From the NCBI GenBank assembly GCA_047967505.1, contig CM106541.1: 64,000 nucleotides of DNA; one strand, 5' to 3'. The DNA comes from Dipteris shenzhenensis (taxonomy: Eukaryota > Polypodiophyta > Polypodiopsida > Gleicheniales). This document shows, one piece after another, positions 45,333 to 55,326 of the stretch (the first letter of the stretch is position 1; every line of letters starts with the position of its first letter). The position numbers and the translations under genes are program-made. The notes under the pieces are model-generated. The model was given only the letters and a program-made list of their open reading frames with translations. It did not search any database and was not told the DNA's origin.

Positions 45333-45939
45333 GGTAAATCTCTACTGCTATGCTGTAATTCTTTGTTGCTATGCTGTAATTCTCTGCTGCTATGACCTGC
45401 GACCTATCATGTTGGCATGCACACGAGCATAATTCAATATAAATTTTGGAAGAAGTAGAACAAGCAAGTAAACTGCAATCTATAGACTAATTGTGTTGAG
45501 AAATGCACATGCCAAGCAAGCTGCAATAGAAGCTTCAAGGCTCAAGCATTAAGCAGTAACAAGTCTCATGCATAAGTCATATTACATAAGCAATGCTAGT
45601 ATGGTGCTATACAGCCCTAAGGAGGCCAAATTAATTAGGGCTTTCAGCCCATACTTTGCCCCCTTTAAATTTACTGTTATACTAGCAGGCTCTTATATGA
45701 AACAAGCCTAGAAGGGGGCCAACTTTCTTAGGGCTTTCAGGAATCAGCCCATAATTGCTCAATTTTTGGGAAAAGGAGAAAGCAAGATGTAGAGTGGAGC
45801 CTTCACGGCCTTCAAAAATAGCACTATATAATGAGATAAAAGAAGGCTGAAGCAAACGATGCACAACGTGAACCTGAAGGCAGCTGAGCTCCAACGTTGA
45901 TGCTCATCACCCAAACCAACAAGCTGCAGCAGGTGTCAA
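45333..45939 (-). other. hAT 5' untranslated/promoter region
   Basis: No ORF of note. It contains a short duplication (GCTATGCTGTAATTCT-TG twice, about 45338-45390) and a repeated phrase (AGGGCTTTCAG--CCCATA at 45637 and 45740). Confidence 0.5.
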
Positions 45940-46075
45940 AAATTGAACGTATGGTAAATCCATACAGGATACGACAGGTCCGTACAATGTACGTCAAATC
46001 CGTACAGGGTATGGCGAATCTGTATAGGGTACATCAAGTCTATACAGCGGGTCTGTACAATGTACGGCGAATCAT
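45940..46075. repeat. Minisatellite of CCGTACAGGGTA-type units in the hAT right end
   Basis: About six diverged ~22 bp units built on AATCCGTACAGGGTA-GGCG: CCATACAGGATACGA, CCGTACAATGTACG, CCGTACAGGGTATGG, CTGTATAGGGTACAT, CTATACAG, CTGTACAATGTACGG. The units are partly self-complementary (GTACA/TGTAC). Confidence 0.75.
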
Positions 46076-46214
46076 CAGCAGTTGTGTGGGAGAGGCGAAA
46101 AGCGTACGGGTACGGACGGCATGCACGGAGTCCAGACGTGAAACGAAAATGCTATTTGGCATTTACAAAGTCTAAGGTTCCAAAACATAGGTTTTTAAAA
46201 TTTATAAAAAAATT

Positions 46215-46296
46215 TAGAGCGTGTCTAAATGTGTCTTAAGGTAAGACACGTGTCTTAAGTGTCTTACCATAAGACACAAGTGTCTTACCAACCATG
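46215..46296. repeat. Right terminal and subterminal GTGTCT repeats of the hAT element
   Basis: GTGTCT/AGACAC occurs eight times in about 80 bases, including TAAGACACGTGTCTTA (palindromic) and ACACAAGTGTCTTACC at the very end. Confidence 0.8.
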
Positions 46297-46304
46297 AATA
46301 GTAG

Positions 46305-46894
46305 ATGATCCAGGACCCAATGAGAGGTCAACCCACCAAAACAAGGGCCCATTGACCGCTCTACACAAAGATCCTTTGGGAAAATTCTATCAACGGGAAA
46401 GATGCAAACTAATGACACCTGCCCTTTCTGAGACAACGGGTGCAAACCATTGTAAAGGCCATGGATGGTACCCACTGTGAATGTCTCATGTATATAAGGT
46501 TTTAGAGTCCTAGAAGTTAGGGTCATTCCTGCAACTTAGGCAATTCATGTGTGTGGAGTGCATCGAAGAGCTATTAGTATTTCAAGAAATTTGGGGCTAA
46601 GTAAATACCTGATTGTTGAAGCATGTCTTTGGAACCTCTTTACAATTGATGATGGCTACATGTCTACATAACTTGTATCTTACACTTTTTGCACTTCAAG
46701 GCCATTTGTTCTTGAACTTTGAGAGGCTTGAAGAAAACCTAAAGGCTGGAGGGGCTTGGAACATGATGACCATGTGGTTGTGAAGTGCATAGAATGTGTG
46801 TTGGTGTAGAAGCTCAAAATACCTTTATGAAGAGAAGCTTGAAATTATTGAAAACTTAAACTTACCTCTTTGAGAATAATATTTGAATCCAAAT
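46305..46894. other. Right flank of the hAT insertion; older decayed element
   Basis: The plus strand continues a decayed reading (DPGPNERSTHQNKGPLTALH). TGTATATAAGG at about 46489 resembles an LTR or gene TATA box. Nothing else is supported. Confidence 0.35.
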
Positions 46895-47180
46895 TATGTC
46901 TAGGTGGTCATGAGAGATATTGAAGAGGCCTTAAAGTAAAAATATTAATCTCACACCCGTATGGTCATGATGCATGGTGATAATGCTAGTAGAGTCTTCC
47001 AATCCAAAAAAATTGATCGTATGACCATGTGATCATTAGGAAGAGTGAAAAGGCTAGTAGGATATTTCAATCCTAAAAAGGTTGGTCTTATGACCATGTG
47101 GTCATGAGCAATTATGGAAAGGACAGTAGAGGACCTGAATCTCAAAACCTGAACTTATGATGGGGGTGATCATGGGATGG
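46895..47180. repeat. ~70 bp minisatellite with palindromic ATGACCATGTGGTCAT core
   Basis: Three to four diverged units contain CTAGTAG, TTCAATCC-AAAAA, TTG-TC-TATGACCATGTG and GGTCATGAG. The core 47090-47105 is a near-perfect palindrome. Confidence 0.65.
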
Positions 47181-47843
47181 TGGAAAGACATTCGTAGGAG
47201 ATACAAAATATGAATATTGGCATGGATGCCTTATCCTCCATGGTCAACCACTTGTTCATCTTCTCAAGAACTGTTTTTCTCTTGCACCTCTTCTGCTCTA
47301 GCTACCAAATTTAGATGTAAAACTCTAACCCTTTCAAACTTTTTTCTTTCAATGAGCTTCAAAATTATTGCATTTGGAGGGAAAATGATGGCCAAAAGAT
47401 AAAAACAAAATCTCTTTCATTGTAGATAAAGAAACGATGTCTATCAATGAGACTAAACGCTCGTGGGCTTCTCAATCTCCTTAAAAATGTCTCCAATATG
47501 CCGATGTTAATAGCTTTACCAACTTCAAAACATTGAGCATATTTTGAAAAACGAAACAATGTCTAGTGTTGCTTGTGCTAGATCACTCAATAATTGAAAT
47601 TGATGCTTCAAAAGCAACAATAGGATGGCTTATGAGGTTGTATTTCAATTTTCCAAATAGATGTTCCTAGTTGGAAAGCAAAGTATGAAGGGGTAAGAGA
47701 TACAGGAGTAGCTCAAAAATGCATAGCTTGTTTGTAGCTCCAATACTTCCATTATAATGTAGAATGGCTCAAGAAAACATAATGGGATATCATAGAAGGT
47801 TCAATGAAATATTTTCAACACTTGGAAACTCACAATCACTAAA
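47181..47843. other. No gene recognised
   Basis: Only short ORFs and no supporting signals. Confidence 0.4.
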
Positions 47844-47990
47844 AAGGACTCACATACGCTTAAAAAACGAGATTCCTCTCCTCTCATACTCATGAAAACC
47901 CATTGTAATAGACATGACTCACATAAGCTCAAAAAACAAGACTCCTCTCCTCTCATTCTCACAAAAACCCATTGTAGTAGACAAGTCACA
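47844..47990. repeat. ~74 bp tandem repeat, two units
   Basis: GACTCACATA-GCT-AAAAAAC followed by GA-TCCTCTCCTCTCAT, CTCA-AAAACCCATTGTA and TAGACA is present twice with few differences. Confidence 0.8.
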
Positions 47991-48145
47991 CTCATGAGAG
48001 TTCAATGCTTGCAATGCCTTGCCTTCCTTGCAATGGATTGGAAAACTTTATGCACTCATAGAGAAGAAACTATGAACTGCTTGAAAGAGGGCCAAAGTGA
48101 AGCTTTGGATGATGAATGATTGAGGCATTATGTACATTCCTTTTT

Positions 48146-48149
<4 letters not shown>

Positions 48150-48183
<34 letters not shown>
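48150..48183. repeat. (CT)n microsatellite
   Basis: About 16 uninterrupted CT units. Confidence 0.9.
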
Positions 48184-48185
<2 letters not shown>

Positions 48186-49252
48186 TTTTGTTGTTTGCAT
48201 TACTTTACATTAATATTGCTTACTACGTCTCTCTTGTCCTTCTTAGTGAATCTAGGCTAAGTAGCTACTAGGTAGCATGCCCTGTTCACTCATGATTTTG
48301 TTGCTCTTAACTCATTTTACACACATTTTCTCTCTTTTACTCCTATCTAGTGAACTTTTGAGGTGGTTGGGGTACCCCTTATCATTTTGATGGGTTGTAT
48401 TGATGTGTCATTGCCAAATGAGTTTGTGTCTTGTTGGTAGCAAATCATTGGATAGTTTTTAGTCTCTTTAAGTTTATTTTTTCCTTCATTTGTGTGCTAT
48501 CTTTTAGGTGGTTATATCTTTAAAAGTGTTTGTAAAAGATATAGTGCTTGTATGTGAGGTGGCTTTTAATTTTATCTTTTTAGTATCCTAGTTTAAAGCA
48601 GTATGTTAAGTGTTATTGGTAGTTGAAGTAATACAATTGGTTGATGGTGTGTTAGTTGTCATTGGTAGTTGAAGTAATACAAACGGTTGGTGGGAGTTGT
48701 GACATTTTTTGCAAGTTGGATTGTACATTTCTATTGCTTTGCTTGGGTTATGGTGCTTCTATTCTTGCTTAGTGGATTTATAATTAGAGGCAAAGTCATC
48801 ATGTTGCAACTTGCTTTTGTTTATTTTTGTCATTCTGTTATCGCTAATCAATAGGTATTTATTCTTTGATAAGCAAGGGCAAGAAGTTCATCAACAAGTG
48901 CTAGCTCCCTAATCACTTGTTTTTTTCATCATGTTGATCACATGCGTTTAGTGTGTCTCTACTTTGCTAATTGGGTTGTGTTGCTTTGTTTTCAAGGTTT
49001 AATTGGTGTTGGAGTTTTCGGCTTCCCATGGAGATGTGAGTTGTGAGTGATGTAAATTTTATCTATTTTGTTTCTCTCCTTCCCAGCGTTGCATTTTGTA
49101 TGATGGGACATTCTTGTCCACACGTGTATTTCATCTCTAGTTCTCTATGCTAGTGAGCCTTTTGTTTACTAATGTTGTCCATTTTGTCTTGAAGCTTTCT
49201 AGTTTCATTTAGAAAAGCTTATTTTTTTGGTTTTTCTTCATTCACGGATGTG
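48184..49252. other. T-rich non-coding DNA
   Basis: No ORF over 60 codons with credible content. A short phrase TTATTGGTAGTTGAAGTAATACAA-GGTTG occurs twice (48614 and 48661). Confidence 0.4.
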
Positions 49253-49545
49253 CATGCACACACACACACACATGTGCATGCACGTGTGTGCCCGTGCACA
49301 CATACACACGCGCACACACACACACACATGTAAGCACATACATACAAGTGTACATACATACATACATACATCTACACATATACCTACACACATACATATA
49401 TACATATACATATACATACATACATACATACATACATGCATGCATGCATGCATACATACAACATACACACACATACATACATACACACACATACATACAT
49501 GCATGCATGCATCCATACATACATACATACATACATATATACATG
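49253..49545. repeat. Compound microsatellite (CA)n / (ACAT)n / (GCAT)n
   Basis: About 290 bases of alternating purine-pyrimidine sequence. All overlapping His/Thr/Tyr/Cys-rich ORFs here, on both strands, are low-complexity artefacts. Confidence 0.95.
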
Positions 49546-51084
49546 TTTGGATGTTGAACTTACAAAATTTCCCTCTAATTTAAAATATTTATTTACTCAT
49601 GCTTCATTTTTATATGGCATGTAGATCCAATAATTAATGAAATACCCTTTCATGCTCATATACACTTCAAAGATGACCACCTTAAGCATTTGAATGTGAT
49701 CATCTCAAGCATTTGTTGCAAATAGTAAGAGTTCATTGTTATAACTATTCCTAATTAATTGTGTGTTGTCTCTTTTCAATGGAGAAGTAAAAATAAAAAT
49801 GAAAGTTCATGAATCCTTAGAGGAAGCCAGAAACCCAACAAAATCTAAACACACTTGTTTGGACAAGTATTGAAGGTGTATTGTAGTCCCTAGGACTATA
49901 ACTTTGTAGGGGCAAGAGGTATTTTGTAAATTATTATTAGGAGATAGGTCCAAATCAAGGAAACATATTCAAAATTAATAAAGGAAGAAGCTCTTCTCTA
50001 AGGTATTGAATTCAACTAATGGGAGGATCGCTGCACATAATGTATTTTATCACTACATCTAATAATTCAAGGAATGAATCAAAATAGAACATGATCAAAT
50101 AGGCTACCCTTATAGCTTTCCGATGTTTTCATTTCCTCAAGGAAAAAAAATTGCTCTATTGTGGCCCTATTCACAAATAACCTATGTAGACAAAGCTACA
50201 AGGAATAAAGAGAAACCTTGACAAGGAGTAAAAATAGATGTAACTAAGGGACTCAATAAATAAGAAGATATACATTGTATCTTTAATAAGGGGCATACTC
50301 TATTGTATCCTTTTGAAGGCATCTTATCAAACATACTTTAGCTTATTCAACCTAAGCTAGACAATGACAAGAGTGTGATTCAAAGATCATTTTTGTCAAA
50401 AAAACTAGAGCTCATGCCTTGCATAATTTTCTTATACATTGAGCCTTGCCATGTAACAGTTTGCCAAAATACCCAATTTAACATTCCTACTTATGCCCCC
50501 TAGAATGTATCTTTGCCATATTAAGTCATTAAAAAAAGAAAATATTTTGTGGTGCACTCTTTTTTCATCTGCGATGGGAAACGCTCATGGAACCTGCAAA
50601 TCCTTGAAAACACAGCAACACTCTTCGAAAATACGCACAAACTCTCAAAACTCACAAACGGAAGAGACAAAACAAGCCTACTGGGTACAATCTCCCCCCA
50701 TAGGTGTGGTGCTCTCCTTCCACCTCCTATGTATTTATGTATATTCCCCAAAAAGCTTCCGAGCAAAAATCATACAAAAAACCTCTGTGCTTTCCTCCAT
50801 ACCCGATTTTACAAAAAGCTCATCCACCTTCTAGAATAGCTGGCTTTTTCTAAAAATAAAGCTTTTTCTAACTTTAGTTTATACACTTAGCCAAGCCACT
50901 AATAATCCAAAATTCAAATATGTACATAAGCTTTTGTAATATAAAAAATTAGGCATAAGCCTTATTCATCCCCACATTAATGAAATATTTTAAACATAAG
51001 ATAGCCTTGGAATTAATCACCACAATCAGTCAACCTTTCAGTATTATAGCAACGCAAAATCAATAAATCACAGATGAATGGTAC
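49546..51084. other. No gene recognised
   Basis: AT-rich. The two overlapping plus ORFs at 50493-50839 share no motif with known families and lack splice or promoter support. Confidence 0.4.
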
Positions 51085-51290
51085 ACACATGCGACACATA
51101 CCATCTCATGGTGCACTTGATGCTACACATGAATAAAATCGTACGGATGGTGCACACATGCTACACATACCGTCATTGCGTAAGTGGTGCACACAATGCT
51201 ACACACTCATACAGCCGCAGCCGTATATCCAGCCATGTAGGAGCACACATGCATCACTACAGAACAGCGAGCACACATGCATCAGCTGCG
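51085..51290. repeat. Diverged minisatellite (GGTGCACACATGCTACACATACC)
   Basis: Five or six irregular units of TGGT-CACA-ATGC-ACACA, some with AGCACACATGCATCA. Confidence 0.6.
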
Positions 51291-51599
51291 CGACAAAAAT
51301 GTTGGATCTCACTAAACTAAATACTGAAGGATTAAATTAATGGGATAATTCTAATTCTCGTAACACATCTCAAGGAAAAAAGTCCTCACCATGATTCGAA
51401 GGCTTCTCTGGATGCGGCTAGCCTACTTAATAGCTAACCAAAACTACAAAGGACTGTTTTAAATGAAATGCCAAAAGGAAAATCATAAGCTACACTTTGA
51501 ACATGCTGTCTTGATAATCATGAAATGAAATTATAGGATTAGGCGAATCATTAGAGGTTGCCCTTTGAGATAAATTTTTATATCGCATACTTGATTTTA

Positions 51600-52240
51600 G
51601 TTTTATTTTGTCATGTATTTTCTTATAATGTTATTGGAATTTGTGGTGGATTAAATATTTTAAATGTATATAAATTAATAAGAACTAGGAATTATTTTTT
51701 TCTTTAATGAGAGGCCATCTTAAGTGGGTGGTATAGTCATAGTTAGCAAAAAGCTTGTCTTTGCTTCCCATGCGTGGAATTATATTTCCACACTTTCAAA
51801 CAACCATTTTGATTGTCTAATTCATCTTGGTACAAGTTATTCCATAAATATTAGCAGTTAGCTTGCATATAATTCTCAACTATAAATTTCCATGTTCTCA
51901 TGTATTTTCATATTGTGTTGTTGGACTTCTTGTTGGAATAAAACCTTTCCATTTTTTCAAAAGCATATTGATTATTTGATGTTTAGGCATTATTTTTTTC
52001 GTCAATCGGATCTAAAAAGTGCTCATTAATCATATGCACTACGTCATGCACAATGCCATTTATGTGAGTGAAGTAAATATGGACATAGTTAACAAAAGTT
52101 CATGTTGGCTTCCTTCCCATGCATTTTCCTCAATTTAGATCAACTATTTTTATTTTTTATCAACCTTGTACAAGTTATTCCATAAATATTATAATACTCA
52201 ACAATAGGTTTCTTTTACTTGTATAGCCTATTACGTAAGC
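51600..52240. repeat. Diverged tandem duplication, ~320 bp unit
   Basis: Two units, about 51600-51880 and 51905-52215, share CATGTATTTTC-TAT, TAGTTA-CAAAA, CTTCC-ATGC, GATTG/TTTTTATC--A, CAACCTTGTACAAGTTATTCC and ATAAATATTA. Both are AT-rich with no ORF. Confidence 0.6.
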
Positions 52241-53451
52241 TTCAAACTTTTGGAGTGTGTTTTGACACTATTTGTGTTTGTAGGAGTTTTGCTAACAAAA
52301 GGACATGCTTAAATGGTTCTTACAACATATTAGTTGTCATGCATAATCTTGTATGTACCTTATAGCATCCATTCTCTATTCAAAGATTGGGGGCAAGTGG
52401 AGATGGAATAAATCCAATGTTTTATGCAAGCGTTATTGCCAATGTATCCAAGGTATCCTAGCATATGAACTCAAAGTATATAAGATAATGGAAGAGAAGC
52501 ATCTTTTACTACTATAAACGAAGTGTTACCTTCGTGAATGTGAATTGCATCGACATTTGGAATTGCTTCATTTATGTAATTGGAAGACATCTCTTTCGAT
52601 TTAGTCAAAATGTTGTTATTTTGTCTGACTGATTGGAAGCATCAACGTGAGTGGCACTTAAGTAATGAACAAAGTGCAAGTTCATTAAGCATGGCTAATG
52701 TTACGTGGGGGGGAATATAATGAAAAAAATTGGCATTCTCATGTCACATACACAAAGACATCCATCCACACACTTAAACATGAAGCTACTTGGTCGGCTG
52801 ATTTGAAGTCTAGAAGGCATAAGTACTTTAAAATTTGCTTTTGGATTACAAAGTATAATAGGACTAGTACCGAGGGGAAATAGAAGACTTGAGATCAGCT
52901 TTACCAATATCTTGAGGGGGAATAGAAGGCTTGAGATTAGCTTTACCAGTACATTGAGGGTCCACAATCAAGAGAGTAGGCAAGGAGGGGAAAGGGGGCA
53001 AAGCACAATCTTTTGGTGGGTCAAAGAGTTGGGATAGGTGTTTGATGTTGCTTTTGAGTAACAAAGAGGATGACCAATTTCTTTGTAGGTTTTTCGATAG
53101 ATGCGTTGGTGGGGTTGTCTGAGCTAGAGGAAAATTACATAATGCTTTTTTATGCTCTATAGAGAGGCTTTGTTCTTTTGGTCATGTGTGGTGGTTAGGC
53201 CAATGTCGGCATTCGAGGTCTGACCAAAGGAGTGGCACATTGATGCATGATGCATAATTGAAAGTGCATGCTATCAAGCTAAGATGAGTGCCTGATGTAG
53301 ATTGTCGAAAGAGGGTGAGATGAGGGGGCGGCAAAAGGGAGCTAGCAAATCAAGGAATGGGACTACGGAATTGTGAGCGCGACAAGGGGAGGCGAGGGTG
53401 AGGCAGCATCATCGAGGTGGGGCAGATGGCAGGTGGAGGAGAAGCAGAGGA

Positions 53452-53452
<1 letters not shown>
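52241..53452. other. No gene; 43 bp duplication at 52868-52962
   Basis: GAGGGGGAATAGAAG-CTTGAGAT-AGCTTTACCA-TA is present twice in tandem. The 52701-52967 minus ORF reflects only this repeat. This stretch is the upstream side of the RING gene. Confidence 0.5.

Positions 53453-53488
<36 letters not shown>
53453..53488. repeat. (AG)n microsatellite
   Basis: About 17 AG units, roughly 150 bases upstream of the RING gene's inferred leader exon. Confidence 0.9.
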
Positions 53489-53639
53489 CTTCTGGCAGAG
53501 GTCCCGGGAAGTTGGGTGGGGGTGGAACTGGTGATCTACTTGAAACCCAGTGCCAGAATTGGGAATTTTTAAATAAAGAAAAAGCTCTTAAAAAATAAAA
53601 ATTAAAAGAAAAAAACTGGGAAAAAAGAAAAAGCCTCTT

Positions 53640-55304
53640 TGTCTTCTTCTTCTTCTTGTTCATCATCTTCTTCTTCTTCATCTTCTTCTTTTGCTGTTGG
53701 ACATTTCGAGCTCTGCAGATTTCACTCCGCTGTTTCTTCTTCGATCGATTCATCTCTTCATCTCCATCGACCAATCGATCTTCCATCTCCTTTGCAGGTC
53801 AGCCCTCCTCCCCCTTCCTCTTTCTTCGCATTTTCCGTTCTTATCATTCGCTTTCCATTTTGCAGTTTCCCTTTTCCTTCCCTTTCCTGCGGTTTTCCTT
53901 CACATCATCCTCCCCGTTTTTCCGCTACCTGCATTTTGTGTGCCGCGTTGGTTGTTCCCTTTTCACCGTATCCCTTCTCAGAATCCTCTCGCTGTCCGCT
54001 TCTGTAATGCCGGCTCTCCAGGGTGCTCATTGAAAACAAATGCTCTTAGCTTTCGTTCCCACCTTTGGCGTCGCAAGGAATCATCCTACCCCTTTCCTTT
54101 AATTTTGATTTAACAGATAGGCTTAGTTTGAACGGCATTATGAGATTGTAAATCGATTCCTGGCTTCAAAGTAGCGCGATCTTGAAGAATTGACTGAGGA
54201 GATGTTTTTACTTTGTGCAATTTGTCCGACATTTGTACATTCTTATCAGGCTCAGTGCCGGTCGCTTTTGTTAAATTATTGGGCCTGGCAAGTGGCTTGG
54301 TGCAAACGCAGACAGATCGTGCGTAATGTTGCGCAAAGCTTATGTGCGATTTTCGGTCAGAGGCGAAGGACGAGGTCCCAGGATGGACGGAGTTTGCACG
54401 ACTACTTGATTTTCCTTGTTCCTCGAACCCGGCTCAAGCGGCTGCCTTTTTATTGTGTAGTTTGTAACTTTCGAAGGCTTTCGGGGCAGCCTAGGAGTAA
54501 AACGGTAGAAACACGCTGCTGTCTTGGTCATCCTTTTGCCGACAGACTAATTGTCTTAGACGTCTAATAGGGGGGCGGCGTCAGTGCAATGCTTATTTTC
54601 GTATTCGAAATGCATGGTGATTAAGGTGTCAACCGTGGAGGAAGTTAGAATGGTATTTTGGGCATAAGAGCTAATGAATGTGATTGAAGCGAGAGCGTAG
54701 AGCTGTATTGCGGTCCTGACGTAAAGTGGCGTGCATAAAATGGCACGAGCAAAGCTGGTAAAAAAAGAATTCCAGAATACCCTTTACAATATGTTATCTA
54801 AATAGTTAAATAAACTCCCTGCTTCACTCATTTACATCCTTATATTTTAGGACGGTGGTAACAGTTCTTCATTGAAGTCTGTTTGAAGCTAATTGACTTG
54901 CCTTTTGTGCCAAATATTTGGATTGTATATACTCTTGGTTGGCAATATGTCACAGCTACAGATGCTGTCTGACAACATTCACAGACTGAGAAGCTTCTTG
55001 CAGGCGTTGTAATTAAAATTCACTAATTGTTGTAGGTGGTTTTGTAGGATAGAGCTGGAACTGGTACGTTGGAGCAATCGATGTTGTGGCTTGCTTGGCA
55101 GAGTTTCGATCTTGGCCTAGATCCAAGAAAGATGGCAAGCCAGGCAATCAAGGTTCCATACTAAAACCAAACTTACAGGACAATTTGATAACGGTTTGAG
55201 GTCATCAAGCATGGTACCCGTGTATGATGGGCATAAGTGCAAGTATGGTTCTGACTGTTTTGAGTTTTTCAGACCCTAATTGTTGCTCTGGTGCTTTTTT
55301 ACAG
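53640..55304 (+). other. RING gene leader: CT-rich 5' UTR exon and long 5' UTR intron
   Basis: A CT/TTC-rich stretch ends in TTTGCAG with a donor GTCAGC at 53798. The matching acceptor is TTTTTTACAG at 55295-55304, followed 22 bases later by the ATG. Between them is a ~1.5 kb intron, usual for plant genes of this class. A second possible leader exon lies near 55040-55150 (ending ATCAAG before GTTCCA). The exact transcription start is unknown. The 54190-54567 ORF within the intron has no recognisable domain. Confidence 0.55.
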
Positions 55305-55326
55305 TTCTTATGAGTCCAGGTCAGAG

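Larger units (their letters stand above)
41937..46296 (-). mobile_element. Full-length hAT DNA transposon with 8 bp target duplication
   Basis: AATAGTAG occurs exactly at 41929-41936 and 46297-46304, an 8 bp duplication as hAT elements make. The ends are imperfect inverted repeats: CATAGTTGTAAGACAC at the left and, reverse complemented, CATGGTTGGTAAGACAC at the right. Both ends carry arrays of AGACAC/GTGTCT. The interior encodes a BED-finger, DUF659, hAT-dimerisation transposase on the minus strand. Length is 4360 bp. The transposase is broken (below), so mobility would need help in trans. Confidence 0.95.

Noticed and set aside
49227-49624. Overlapping His/Thr/Tyr/Cys-rich ORFs of 60-118 codons on both strands
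   Set aside because: They are translations of a CA/CATA microsatellite in every frame; no codon bias or domain.
53409-53786. Minus ORF with Lys- and Ser/Leu-rich runs
   Set aside because: Antisense of the same CT/AG-rich leader region.
53639-54113. Three overlapping plus-strand ORFs of 120-140 codons rich in Ser, Phe and Pro
   Set aside because: They lie in the CT-rich leader exon and 5' UTR intron of the RING gene; overlapping frames of equal length indicate low complexity.
54190-54567. 125-codon Cys/Arg-rich ORF in the RING gene's 5' UTR intron
   Set aside because: No domain, no splice link, and the gene's coding sequence starts later after a good acceptor.
55291-55326. Start of the RING protein at a non-ATG codon at 55291
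   Set aside because: That stretch spans the splice acceptor at 55301-55304; the first ATG in the exon is at 55327.
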